NCBI GenBank assembly: GCA_018806915.1
Contig: JAGKQI010000103.1
Location: forward strand, 682,001 to 746,000
Reading direction: 5' to 3'
DNA: 64,000 nucleotides
Source: Phytophthora colocasiae
Lineage: Eukaryota; Oomycota; Peronosporomycetes; Peronosporales; Peronosporaceae
The notes below the pieces were generated by a model. The model had not been told where the DNA came from and did not search any database. It saw only the letters and a program-made list of their open reading frames with translations. This document shows positions 1 through 10,505 of the stretch, in pieces. A program made the position numbers and the translations under genes. Position 1 is the stretch's first letter. Every line of letters starts with the position of its first letter.

Positions 1-1190
1 ATATAGCGATTATCAAATCACAATAAATAGTCACTTTTGAGTAAAATAAAGAAAAGGTCACCAGAAAAGGTTCTCAAGACAAATCCTGAACCGTCGCTTG
101 ACTACACCAATCAGCGTGTCAGGATCTCGGAATGCACTCGGATTGGCTGGGAGATCTTGGACTTCAACATAGAATCCAAACGATCTTCGCGCGCGAAATG
201 TGGACTTCAACGTCCAAGCTTTCGCCCAGTGTCTTCGCTTTTGAATGAGTCAGCCAATCAGAATGCATTCCGAAATCCTGACACGCTGATTGGCTCGTAG
301 CTTCAACCCCACATTCATCTTGGCCCAGTCAAGTGAGATGCAGCGATAGCGATCTCAAACGCGCCAAAATGCAAACCCAGTTCATTTCCAAATTTTCCTG
401 GATCTGCACGGACCCTCCCACGACACGAGTCGCAGTACTGCCAGCCGCCGTAAAACACCCGCCTCCTCCAGCTAACTGATCACAGTCGAGCTATGATCCT
501 GCTCTCCGTACACCACGTCGATCCACGCTCTTCGACATGATGCTCGCAACACTGCTGAAGAATTATCCACCTATTGGCATCCACAACGGACGAGACGCTA
601 TACACCAAAGTGAACCATGCTATCTGCCATGCTGTCCGCGGCAACGATCACGACTCGCCATCGATCGCCATGCGTAATGGTTCTGCCGATTGGCTGCAGC
701 CACCTGCCGGTACCACCTTCGTGGAATGATGCTCGCTGCTTGCAACAAACCATCGAGCATTTCTTCGGCGATGCTGCGGGTACTTCCTCACGGAAAACGA
801 GCTGCTTGATCTAGAATGAGTCTGTGGGCAACCTCAAACGCAACAAGGGCGAGATCTCGATGATGACTACAAGGCTTATACTGTTTTCGTGCTATCAGCA
901 CGCTTTCCTCCAGTTGCTCTGGTAAGCACTGTTTGCCATGTTGTGCCATATCAACCGCGGGCTTCAACAATGACTATTCGGGTAGTTGATTTTACTAAAG
1001 GGCTTCTACCGAATTCTTTGACTGGACTGGAGACATTGACCCCTTCAGCTACAATCACCACCACGGCGGATTGAGCCTCCGTCGGTCAGGGTACTGCTCA
1101 CTATCCTCCCGGGTTTGTCGGAATCCCGTTCAAATTGAAGAATTAAACGGTGAAGCCGAGATCGACTTTGGTGCGTGCCTGCTTGTCGTG
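1..1190. repeat. Duplicated segment, copy A
   Basis: This stretch recurs 3104 bp downstream (copy B, about 3105-4310). The first ~960 bp are almost identical, with a handful of substitutions and one inserted C in copy B. After about position 966 the copies remain alignable but are clearly diverged, including a different length of coding-like tail before a shared TGAGCCTC. Coding-like stretches occur, for example the frame ending around 1074, but all are interrupted by stops and I recognise no family. Copy A runs off the left edge, so its 5' limit is not visible. Confidence 0.85.
106..295. repeat. Imperfect inverted repeat (hairpin), copy A
   Basis: The left arm (106-149) is complementary to the right arm (251-295) with only a few mismatches. 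Both arms begin and end with the CCAATC / GATTGG motif. The arms enclose about 100 bp that contains a second short complementary pair (CTTGGACTTC and ACGTCCAAG). The size and structure resemble a MITE or a foldback element, but I see no clear target-site duplication. An identical hairpin lies at 3210-3399. Confidence 0.7.
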
Positions 1191-1914
1191 TTGCCTAGTC
1201 TGATCCACCATCGGAACATCTATAGTAGAACTACGTACGGGCACGCCGAATCCTCCTGTACGTCGCATGTAAATAAACTTAAGACCAACGTTAAGTACAT
1301 CCCCATTAGTTTAGTGCGAGCTTGAACCGCCCGCATGACAAACAATTAGTTGAGATTTATCACGGTAGGCGCAATGTTTTATTCTTTTCGTGTATGTATA
1401 CCCAACTAAAAACCTCCACACTAATCTCATTGGCGAGGCTATTGGGCAACTATCACGTTCCAGCGAAGGGATTGGGTGATGGGTGAATGTAGGCCCCAAT
1501 CGGCATGACGGGAATCGGAAAGCATCCACATCGATGGGTTCCGACGCGATCGCCCCCCCCCCCCTTCCCTTCCCTCCATCACTTCACTCTGCAAAATGGA
1601 TAGGACAATGGACCTTCGGGCCAGGGATACCCGCCTAGATCCAATCAGGGTAAGAAGAAAACTAGGCGTTATGTAGTACGCAACTATGCTAACATACTCA
1701 TGAACCATGATCAGCTACCAACTATTAACGAAATAGTTACCAGGGGTGGGAAGCGACGGAACCGAAGGTACTCCATTTCTCTCTGTCTCGTACCGTACAG
1801 CTGCCACAAGAGGCTCAAGTTCGACAGTCTACTTCCTGTGTGCGTTTCAGCGGAAGGCAGCGTACGTATTAGCCCAAATGAACGAATTCAAGTACTCTAA
1901 CTTCCTCAATTTAG
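1191..1914. other. Intergenic, no gene recognised
   Basis: No ORF here resembles a known family. The region holds a 12-base poly-C run at 1553-1564 followed by CT-rich sequence. Short overlapping plus-strand ORFs at 1700-1946 could contain an upstream exon of the gene fragment that follows, but I cannot choose a frame or a donor site. Confidence 0.5.
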
Positions 1915-2539
1915 AAATACGAGTTACAATGTTGTTCTACGCATGATGTCGATGACTTCGTCGAGAGTTTGCCTGTAAGGGAGATGTTTCTTCTAAATTG
2001 CGAATTTTGGGATGGAGACGACGCCTGCAAGCATAACTTCATCTGGATGATTCGCTGGCTCGATCTGTGTATGGAACTTTCAAAGGTACTCATCATAACA
2101 ACCGTAAATCACTGAGCCTATTTCCTAACATACATTATTACTTTTGGTTCAGATTGATCGGGACATGTTGCGCAGACGGCTGGTGTTTTTGAAAGATTTC
2201 ATTGATGAGAAAGGAAAAGAACTTGATGCCAGGTGGAACCACTGGGTTTGGCTGCGTCGGGATCCGTCTATTGATCCCGAAAGGCTGCTTTTGATTGAGG
2301 CGCACTGCGAAAGTTTTGAGCGTGATCTCAACGGTGTTGAGGAGTTGTTCATCGCGATGAACGAGGTGGATATCATTGCAGACAAGCGACGGTTTGATGA
2401 TGTCTGGCAACCATGCCTGTGCGATAAATGTGTTTACTATCGGTCATCAGAATGGTTTGAAGACCAACCCGTTGACCTGACATATGATGTCCTACCTCCT
2501 CGGGCTATATACCAACCGATCAAAGCATGGAGGTGGTAG
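1915..2539 (+). CDS. Hypothetical protein, 3' exons only
   Basis: Two exons can be joined in frame. Exon 1915-2085 follows a possible acceptor (TTTAG). A 67-bp intron at 2086-2152 (GTACTC...TTCAG) leads to exon 2153-2539, which ends in TAG. The encoded part is about 185 aa, acidic and rich in Trp, Cys and Asp, with a C-terminal CLCDKCVYY cysteine pair. The 5' exon or exons were not located and no start codon is proposed. I do not recognise the family. It sits between the two copies of the 3.1-kb duplication and could be a genuine single-copy gene or part of an unrecognised mobile element. Confidence 0.4.
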
Positions 2540-3104
2540 CGTCGAAGTAACTAACCCAAGGTCATGCGCGATTAGCTATATCTCTATACGCCAAGTCCAA
2601 GCGGTGCAGACATCTCGGAGAAGTTCTTCACGATCCAGCCACATCATCATTGAGCAGATCATGTCTCGATACACTTAACGTGTATTTTGGACGCTCCATA
2701 AATCATCAAATTCGCTTTTTACTTTTCCTAACACCTCCACACGACATGCACTATGCACGCGGCTAGGGATATGTCACGCATTCTTCTGGTTTATTTATTT
2801 ATTTTTTTACTTTTTAGCGTTAGCAGAAGTACCGTGCGCTTGTGGTACATACGGTACTGCGGTAAGTGTCATATTCTAAGGAAACATTAACGTTAGCTCA
2901 AGGGTTAAATATATTTACCAATCATCAGCCAATTTGGCTACACTATAAACAAAGTAAACTCACACAAGCTGAAAAAGGTTTTCGCTAGTAGTGACTCATC
3001 CCTAACTCAATTGCCTTCCGTGCTTGTCAAGATTAACAGCGGCATACAAGACGTGCCTCATACAACGTAATGGCGATAGACACAAGCTTTGTCTCTGCTG
3101 ACTG
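2540..3104. other. Intergenic, AT-rich
   Basis: No gene is seen. The region contains a TTTATTTATTTATTTTTTT tract near 2790-2810, and ends at the start of duplication copy B. Confidence 0.5.
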
Positions 3105-4310
3105 ATATATCGATTATCAAATCACAATAAATAGTCACTTTTGAGTAAAATAAAGAAAAGGTCACCAGAAAAGGTTCTCAAGACAAATCCTGAACCGTCG
3201 CTTGACTACACCAATCAGCGTGTCAGGATCTCGGAATGCACTCGGATTGGCTGGGAGATCTTGGACTTCAACATAGAATCCAAACGATCTTCGCGCGCGA
3301 AATGTGGACTTCAACGTCCAAGCTTTCGCCCAGTGTCTTCGCTTTTGAATGAGTCAGCCAATCAGAATGCATTCCGAAATCCTGACACGCTGATTGGCTC
3401 GTAGCTTCAACCCCACATTCATCTTGGCCCAGTCAAGTGAGATGCAGCGATAGCGATCTCAAACGCGCCAAAATGCAAACCCAGTTCATTTCCAAATTTT
3501 CCTGGATCTGCACGGACCCTCCCCACGACACGAGTCGCAGTACTGCCAGCCGCCGTAAAACACCCGCCTCCTCCAGCTAACTGATCACAGTCGAGCTATG
3601 ATCCTGCTCTCCGTACACCACGTCGATCCACGCTCTTCGACATGATGCTCGCAACACTGCTGAAGAATTATCCACCTATTGGCATCCACAACGGACGAGA
3701 CGCTATACATTAAAGTGAACCATGCTATCTGCCATGCTGTCCGCGGCAACGATCACGACTCGCCATCGATCGCCATGCGCAATGGTTCTGCCGATTGGCT
3801 GCAGCCACCTGCCGGTACCACCTTCGTGGAATGATGCTCGCTGCTTGCAACAAACCATCGAGCATTTCTTCGGCGATGCTGCGGGTACTTCCTCACGGAA
3901 AACGAGCTGCTTGATCTAGAATGAGTCTGTGGGCAACCTCAAACGCAACAAGGGCGAGATCTCGATGATGACTACAAGGCTTATACTGTTTTCGTGCTAT
4001 CAGCACGCTTTCCTCCAGTTGCTCTGGTAAGCACTGTTTGCCATGTTGTGCCATATCAACCACGTGCTGCAACAATGGCTATTCGTGTTGTTGATTTCGC
4101 TGAAGGATTCGTACCAAATGTGTTGACCGGTGAGCTGGTGACCCCTCGCCCCCCGTCCCTCTCCTCCACCCACACCTCAAACACCACCACCACGACGATG
4201 TGAGCCTCTACTTGCCAGGATGTTGTACAAGACCGTACCGGGTTGGTCGTCTTTAAATTGAGTGTTAAACGTTGCAGCCGAGATCGATCGTGGTGTGAGC
4301 TCGCTTGTGC
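3105..4310. repeat. Duplicated segment, copy B
   Basis: This is the second copy of the segment at 1-1190. It is nearly identical over 3105-4070 and diverged from there to about 4310. In the diverged part the plus-strand frame keeps a shared peptide pattern (IRVVDF..G..PN.LTG in both copies), while the 3' tail is Pro/Ser/Thr-rich here and different in copy A. The step in divergence suggests that the 5' part was homogenised after the original duplication. Confidence 0.85.
3210..3399. repeat. Imperfect inverted repeat (hairpin), copy B
   Basis: This is the same foldback structure as at 106-295, with arms of about 44 bp. Arms and spacer look identical to copy A, so it was duplicated together with its surroundings rather than inserted twice. 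Confidence 0.7.
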
Positions 4311-5370
4311 CGCACTGAGAGTACGGTATTGCTGTTAGTTAGGGTGGTCGAGATGCAGTAGCGTTAATTATCAATTCATGTGCATTCAACATGATTATTT
4401 TTTTCACGGGTCATCAACGCAGTTTTTTATCGTATTTACAAAATCCATCAGAAGAGTAAGACTGAATTGTCGAACAGTGCTTAGGTTTAGATGTTCCGCT
4501 CACCTGTAGGCTCATTTGCTTACCCGCGCTGCCAGACATAGCCCAATGTCACGGACCACAACGCACTCAGCTTAGGGGCTCGAATGCGCCCCATGCACCG
4601 TGTTGGGGTTGGTGAAGTGGCTACGGGACGGCAAAGGGTTGCGTGGTGATAGGTGTAATCAATGCACCGAGCGGTAAATTTTTTGTTGTTCTTAGCCACC
4701 GTAATGTCACTAAGGTGGCTAAAACATTGTGATACTTCTGATTCTTCTTACCATTTATACTGGATATAACCAGAAGTACTGTGCACGACTACATTGATGA
4801 TGAAAAGCATCCGTAATGGTGGCCGCCGCTAGATGGCGTAACTTGTAGGTGAGATGACGAAAATCTTGATACTGGAGCAAACTTGACCCACTTGACATCT
4901 AAACAAACACATCAATGATGGCCAACTATTTCCCAGTCAACCCACTATAAATTTTGTCAGTATACATTTTAGTGGGATAATAATTGTGCCACGACAAAAT
5001 AAAAACAAATGATTGCTTCTGGACCAATAGTCTTGAATTAAGTATACAATGTAAACACAGCACTAATAATGGGTGCACTTCAGCTCTGTTCGCCAATACT
5101 TCCGAAACAACGATCCAGGGACCTGGCCGCACAAGACTTTTCTTTCCGCAGCTTTCTCTCCGCAACTATCAGAGGTTCTTTGAGCTTGTACAAGGTTGAA
5201 ACTAATCGTAGGTTTCCTTTGCCAGAAAACAGCGAGAGAAAACCGGGCACGAATTTGATCTAGACGATTTATCTCGTAGTTCAACGATGACATGGTGGTG
5301 GTCTTTTTGTCAGAGGATATGACGGAATGCACTACTAAATCGTTTGCTACCTACGATCACTCTGCGCGCT
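4311..5370. other. Intergenic, no gene recognised
   Basis: Only short overlapping ORFs of 60-90 codons occur on both strands, with no family resemblance. A small perfect inverted repeat, TTAGCCACC at 4692-4700 and GGTGGCTAA at 4714-4722, is the only structure noted. Confidence 0.5.
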
Positions 5371-6546
5371 TCAATACGCTACTGCCATTGCTCGTGTCAA
5401 GTTCCTTTTTCTTGGACCTTTGCGCGGGACCTTGGTTACGCGTTCCACACGACGGATGAAGTTGCAACGCCGTAGCCACACCAAGTTGGATAGTGGTTCT
5501 TCGTAAAACTCATCATCTTCTCCGCCTTCGTACCATCGATCAAAGATGCGCCGCTCCTCAGTGGCTTTGCCCACTTGCAACACAAAGCAATGTTTCAGTC
5601 CTTTCCTGCATGTAGCACCTACCACGTAGACACCAGGGAGAAGCGGATACTTGGCGACATCTTCGATGCTATTGAGTGAGTGCTTGACTTTGTTTTGTCT
5701 GAAAACATTGCACGCTAACGAGGCCCGATTTTTCCGTAAGAACTCCAAAAACTTCTTTATACCCTCACTTGAAATGCCTTCTTTACCATTGTCCCCATCA
5801 TCATTATGGTCTTGAAACGTTTTTATTTGCTCCAAAGTGACAAGATCCAGCTCACCTTTCACGTGACATGCAATTCGAATTGCACGGAAGAAACACTGAT
5901 TGTCTTCCGAAGCTGTGTACGTTGAAGGAAACGCTGGATTAAACTGAGTATAAGTCAACTCCGCGAAGTGGTCTTTCCACTTGTCGATCCTTAGCATTTC
6001 CTTTCCAAAGCCGTCTTCCAACAACGATCTGGCCCAAACCCATGTTGCACAATATCGATGTCTATCATCACACCACTGAACTAGATAAGCTTCGTTAGGC
6101 CTACCGTAGTTAGTCCGGTCGAGTATAGCATAAACCTCCCAAGCCTTATTGAGGTCCCAAACGACACCAGCCTTCGCAATGTTTTGAGCCTTCGTAACTG
6201 GGTGGAAGCGCGGTGGCTTTGGAAGTGGGTTTGGCTTTGCTTGTGGAGTTCTACGGCATGTATCGGGCTCACTATCTTCTGACTCACTGTCGGCCTCGTC
6301 CACCTGTAAACGCCGGCGGGGGTGAAAAGGTGCATCATCGTCTTCAACTGCATCAATCCGTCCAGTACTACGAACTACGTCGATTGAAAGACCACAGCTT
6401 GCAATCTTCTGCTCTTCGGTGGTTTCTTCTGACTCCAGTCCCGCCGTGTTCACGAGGTCTATGGCCGGATTTGTATTGCTTCGGATATTCAAGAACGAAT
6501 GTCGAGACTGGATAGTGCTTGATTTTTGCCGTTGTGGTTTTTCATC
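5371..6546 (-). CDS. Chromodomain plus cysteine-peptidase-like protein
   Basis: The ORF is open from a possible splice acceptor (TTACAG before 6546) to the stop at 5371, giving 391 aa in this exon. There is no ATG near its 5' end, so an upstream exon is missing or the gene is 5'-broken. The N-terminal third is acidic and disordered. Residues about 135-175 resemble a chromodomain (WEVYAILDR then EAYLVQW and ATWVW). Further on, DNQCFFRAI near C218 and LKHCFVL near H319 resemble the Cys and His boxes of OTU/papain-like peptidases. The tail is basic. Chromodomains next to peptidase-like domains are often of transposon origin in oomycetes, and the flanks here are repeat-rich, so a mobile-element or domesticated origin is likely. 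The peptidase call is a motif inference. Confidence 0.55.
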   Translation of the reverse strand, partial: DEKPQRQKSSTIQSRHSFLNIRSNTNPAIDLVNTAGLESEETTEEQKIASCGLSIDVVRSTGRIDAVEDDDAPFHPRRRLQVDEADSESEDSEPDTCRRTPQAKPNPLPKPPRFHPVTKAQNIAKAGVVWDLNKAWEVYAILDRTNYGRPNEAYLVQWCDDRHRYCATWVWARSLLEDGFGKEMLRIDKWKDHFAELTYTQFNPAFPSTYTASEDNQCFFRAIRIACHVKGELDLVTLEQIKTFQDHNDDGDNGKEGISSEGIKKFLEFLRKNRASLACNVFRQNKVKHSLNSIEDVAKYPLLPGVYVVGATCRKGLKHCFVLQVGKATEERRIFDRWYEGGEDDEFYEEPLSNLVWLRRCNFIRRVERVTKVPRKGPRKRNLTRAMAVAY

Positions 6547-6704
6547 CTGTAAACTATACCCACATTGACATTACCATGCTTTACATTGCCATCCCGCAGC
6601 CGCTTCACTGACCCCGAAACGTTGCGGAGGGCGCATGTGAGCCCCGAAGCTGAAGGCCTTGGGGTCAGCAACATTGGGCTGCGTCCGACCACGCAGGTTT
6701 TGAA

Positions 6705-6895
6705 GTGAGGAAGTTGAAAGAAGAACCGAACCGTTAACAGCATTGGACAATGATTACATGGTGGGTGAGTGGAGAAAGAGAAGAAATATCTGCTGGCAAG
6801 TAGGTGAGGAAGTTGAAAGAAGAAGTGCAGTGCGTTGGACAATGGTTAAATGGTGGGTGAGTGGAGAAAGAGAAGAAATACCTGCTGGTAAGTAG
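6705..6895. repeat. Two-copy direct tandem repeat
   Basis: Two adjacent copies begin with GTGAGGAAGTTGAAAG, at 6705-6805 and 6806-6895. The second lacks about 11 bp. Both end in CTGGCAAGTAG or CTGGTAAGTAG. No function is apparent. Confidence 0.8.
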
Positions 6896-7019
6896 ATACG
6901 TCTTTCGCACTTCGTCGAGTCGGATGCAGTCTTTGGTGATACAAGTGGAGCTCGTAAAGATAGTGTTCTGTAGTGAGTACTCCGATGACATGGTGATGAC
7001 ATAATGAGCTGCAAACACT

Positions 7020-7862
7020 TGCATGTATAACCAGAAGCTCCGGGTTCTCAACACGTTGAACGCTACAGTCATCACATTAACTCAGTTCCCCAGAAAGATG
7101 CAATCCAGATGCACCCAGATGCACCCAGGATTCACACAAGAAAAGGTTTCGAGTCATCAACAAACCTCCGATGAACGCCAGACGCCATATAGCAAGAGCG
7201 ATTGTCTTCGGCCACGAATCTACGCCTACCCAGTTCGCCTCAATAGCTGGAACAGCATTCGAGTCCATTGTCAAGCAGGAACTCGCCATCAGTCTCAAAC
7301 ATGAGAAGTTGCCACATCGCTCGACTCTGCATCAATCTTCAAATGAGCTGAAAGCGCTCTCCAAAGTCCAGTGGTGGGTCGAAAGGCGCTGTATATGGCT
7401 GGTGTTGTCGATTACTGGCCACGTTGGAGAAGGCGAACACTGGGACAGTCTGGGCCGTTGGATCTACGTGTAACAGCAAAATGAAGCCCAGTAGCGGTAT
7501 CACGGAGCAACCAGCTAGCACCAATAGTACCTGGTTCAAGTCCAACGACCAAGAGAAGCTGCCTCCATACGATGGTCCGTTCAACGTTCCACCTACGAAT
7601 AAGTCCATAATGATCGCCCCAGTCATTCTCGCAGCGTAAATGGACACTTGAGTATCTCCTCTCGTCGTCAGTGGATCCCTCTGAGCAATTTCAAGCATCC
7701 GCTGCGACAGTCGACTAGAAGTATCCGATCGTTCCGACCGTCATAACAACAAATAACTCCTGCTGATTCGGTCCTGCAATCGGCATGTCGGATGCTCCCA
7801 GATACAATAAAGGCGCGAAACAGAGCAGCAGCAACTGCGTTACGTTTCCTGGTTTAGCTGTT
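7020..7862 (-). pseudogene. MFS transporter remnant (oomycete folate/biopterin type)
   Basis: Read on the minus strand, successive fragments match the order of an oomycete MFS transporter. A GASDMPIAGPNQ segment and ELFVVMTVGT helix (about 7730-7860) are followed by LEIAQRDPLTTRG, a YGGSFSWSLDLNQ helix, and a downstream EANWVGVDSW segment ending with a VMTVAFNVL helix near 7050. Stops and frameshifts break it, for example TAG after TIGYF with a frame change before LEIAQ. The C-terminal part of the same protein lies immediately upstream on the opposite strand (7870-8160), so the gene has been split by an inversion. Not functional. Confidence 0.7.
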
Positions 7863-7869
7863 TCCGATT

Positions 7870-8160
7870 GTAGAGATCGCTCCACGTGGAATTGAGGGCA
7901 CTACGTACGGATTGGTGATCACTTTTCGAAACATGGCAATTCCACTGGGAACGACAGCGAACAAGGCGATTAACTCGTACTTCTCGGTTTCAGACGAAAA
8001 CTTACATCAAGATTCCGACCCCGTATGGCTGCAAGTAGCTTATACGTATCTCATTGCGTGGGCTTTTCAGTTCCTGAGTATGGCGTTCATTGGACTGTTT
8101 CCTCGACAATAACTGGAAGTAGAACAACTCCGTTACTATGAAGTTACAGTACCTCAGGGA
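7870..8160 (+). pseudogene. Inverted C-terminal fragment of the same MFS transporter
   Basis: The plus strand encodes VEIAPRGIEGTTYGL followed by a helix, the pair NSYFSVS and VAYTYLIAWAFQF, and a C-terminal FPRQ*LEVEQLR tail with an in-frame stop (TAA at 8110-8112). This is the expected continuation of the minus-strand fragment at 7020-7862. The gene fragments therefore sit head to head with a breakpoint near 7862-7870. Confidence 0.7.
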
Positions 8161-8314
8161 TTTCAAAATACCACCCAGACATGGCGTAGGTCTCACATGT
8201 GTAGTTCATGTAGCTGATAATGAAAACATCTTTCGCACTCCTTCGGTTTTATGATAGCAACTTCCAACGAATGTCACCATGATCTTCTTATCTTTGTCGA
8301 TAAAGTGTTATTTG

Positions 8315-9957
8315 TTAGCATTCAATCCCAGTCAAAACGTCGTCAAGGAGCAACTTATCAAAGTACGTCACCATGTTCTTCTTGTCTTGTTCAAGAGATT
8401 CTTGCAGCAAGTTGTGAAATTTAGCGACTGTTGGATCCGTGTTGAAAGAAATGTTGAACTGCATAGGCACTTGTTGTACACAAACCTCAGCTGGAAGGAG
8501 CGCTGTCGAGCCTGTCGATGCAGTTGAAGTGCTGCTATCCGAAGAGTTGAGGGCTGAAGCAGCGCTGCTTTCGCTGTTAGTTGGACGAATTTGTCTCCAA
8601 CCTTCGTCTTTGAAGCAACATGATCGTACGCGTTGGCTTTCTTGCCCTTGCACACTGGTTGCGCTACCGAGCACTCCAAAACAGGCACTACATACGATAG
8701 TATTGTGACAATTGGTTAGATGAATTTCATACCAGCAATTTCATAATGGTTTTGTAAGTTTACCTTCGGGGGTTGTCGGCAGCTCGATCGACATGTTCTT
8801 AGGACAGCTCAGGATCGCATCTCGCGATGGACTGTAGCTGGAGTGCTCTAGAGTTGAGTTCTTGGTAGTCGAGTACGCTTTCTTGAGGTTGTCGAACTCT
8901 GGATATGGCGTGAACACGCACTCAATCTTGATATTGTCACAGTCGTCCGGCAGGAAGTAGCCAACACCATATTTGCCAGCATCCGCCGTCTTCGTTAGAG
9001 CTATTGAGAATATTGTTAGCACAGGAAATCATTGTTCACTACAATACTTGCAACAGAATACCTGCACTATCCAGCAAATTCGCCACCTCAGTGGAAAACT
9101 CAAAAACATTTCCACCCACAATTTCGTCCGTCATGTCCTTCTCTTCGTTCATCCACTTCGCCTGAACACAGAGAGCGTGTCAATTATCCGATAGAATACA
9201 GTAGAAACTCTAACTTACGTCGTAGAACGAACGCTGGCTTTCGTAACCCTCAATAGTATTCTTGCCCTTGTTGCATCCAAACTCTCCGAACATCAAAGGA
9301 CGAGCGTAACCAACTTCCTTGTACTCCGACATGAGTTTCTTCAAGCCTGCAGACTGCGAGTATTCCAGGTGAGTAGCAGGATCGCACTCAACGTAAGGGT
9401 TAAATCCCATCCACTCGGCTCTAGAGTTCTCATCATCGTCCACTGCACAGTCATAGTACGAGATCCACTGCTCTCGAGGTGGAATATCTGCGATATCCAG
9501 TCCAATCGGAACTTGGCGGACTGATCCCGAACAACTCGCAGCGTAACTTCTCATATCTCGCAGAAAAGCCTTGACACACGGAGCAGTTGTGGTGCCGTCA
9601 GCTCCGTTTTTCACCTGCAAATTGTTTTCATTGCCAACACTGAAACCCAAAGTGTTATCGTACACTGCAAATGCGTTGTAAACCATTTGCCCTCGAGTGA
9701 AAAGATCATCCGGGTAGCACTTGGGCGGTTTATAGTCCAGGATGGAACAATTCTCGCATCTGAAAAAGCAACGATCATCACAGTTAAACACTTTTCAAGC
9801 ACAATATTATCCTAAAGTCGAACACTTACGGAGCTGGAATACCAACAAGAACGTAGATACCGGCATTCGAGCAAGCACACATGAATTTATCACGAGATAC
9901 ACTGGGATCGATCGAGTACAGTCGAATTGTGTTGACGCTTAGATTCTTCATGACCTG
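8315..9957 (-). pseudogene. 5'-truncated GH72 beta-1,3-glucanosyltransferase
   Basis: GH72 enzymes remodel cell-wall beta-1,3-glucan. Exons are readable at 9957-9830, 9759-9219, 9161-9062, 9000-8764 and from 8687 onward, joined by short GT-AG introns. Retained features are VNTIRLYSIDPS, the acid/base [17 protein letters not shown], the nucleophile box [16 protein letters not shown], and a Cys-rich C-terminal segment followed by a Ser/Thr-rich stretch. The signal peptide and first ~80 residues are absent: upstream of QQVMKNL the sequence switches to a different gene (M96-like). A frameshift near 8590-8600 separates the Cys-rich part from the Ser/Thr-rich tail. The catalytic core is well preserved, so the decay is recent. 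Confidence 0.75.
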
Positions 9958-10505
9958 TTGGTGTTGGTCGCAAAATCACCCATGCCGTTTCCTCCGCATG
10001 CAGACCACTGAAAGCTCCTTCACCCTCATATTTTCCAGACGAGAATCAGCCGATCCTTCTCCTTGTAGAAGCGAAAGAAAATTCTCTGCACTAATTGTCC
10101 GACATTCAGCGACCAAAGAACTTGCGATTTGATGAAAACGTCTTCGTCTGGTGCTATCTCGTAGCCTCTGAATGCAGGCTCTTCCTGCTTGTGATTGACA
10201 ACCCACAAGGCCTCGCATGATAGGTCAAAGCTGTAGGATAGCGCTACCTTGTTCGGATGGAGAAAAAAAGCCACTTCTCCGTCGTATTGGCGCCGCCGAA
10301 TCGAGTTGTATGTCGTTACTGGTATACTCTGCATGTTGTAGTCGTTCAAGACTCGGTCTACGCGAGCATAGCAGCTTCCTAGCTGCTGCAAGTACGTCAT
10401 ATAGAGCGCACACGTCATTAACTCCTTGGTCGAGGTGTCAACGAAGCATGGGGCGTCTCCAGCAACCCGCCGGACACTATCTTTAAATCGAACAAAACCA
10501 AACAA
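9958..10505 (-). pseudogene. M96 mating-specific protein family (START-like) fragment
   Basis: The ORF from 10505 has no ATG at its left edge and appears 5'-truncated. It carries a pattern I associate with the oomycete M96 family: YLQQLGSCYARVD, VALSYSFDLSCEALW, then FRFYKEKDRLILVWK. The expected continuation (EGEGAFSGLHAEETAWVILRP) is present but only in another frame, after a stop, so there is a frameshift near 10026. The fragment then runs directly into truncated GH72 sequence near 9957. It is best read as the 3' part of a broken gene fused by deletion or rearrangement. The family assignment rests on remembered motifs. Confidence 0.5.

Noticed and set aside
37..300. 87-codon ORF present identically in both duplication copies
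   Set aside because: It starts from TTG and runs through the foldback hairpin; identity reflects recent duplication, not coding conservation.
4692..4722. Short inverted repeat as a terminator
   Set aside because: No gene lies upstream on either strand, and such hairpins do not define eukaryotic terminators.
6489..7075. Minus-strand ORFs of 86-117 codons
   Set aside because: They read through the two-copy tandem repeat and partly through the MFS remnant; composition is low-complexity.
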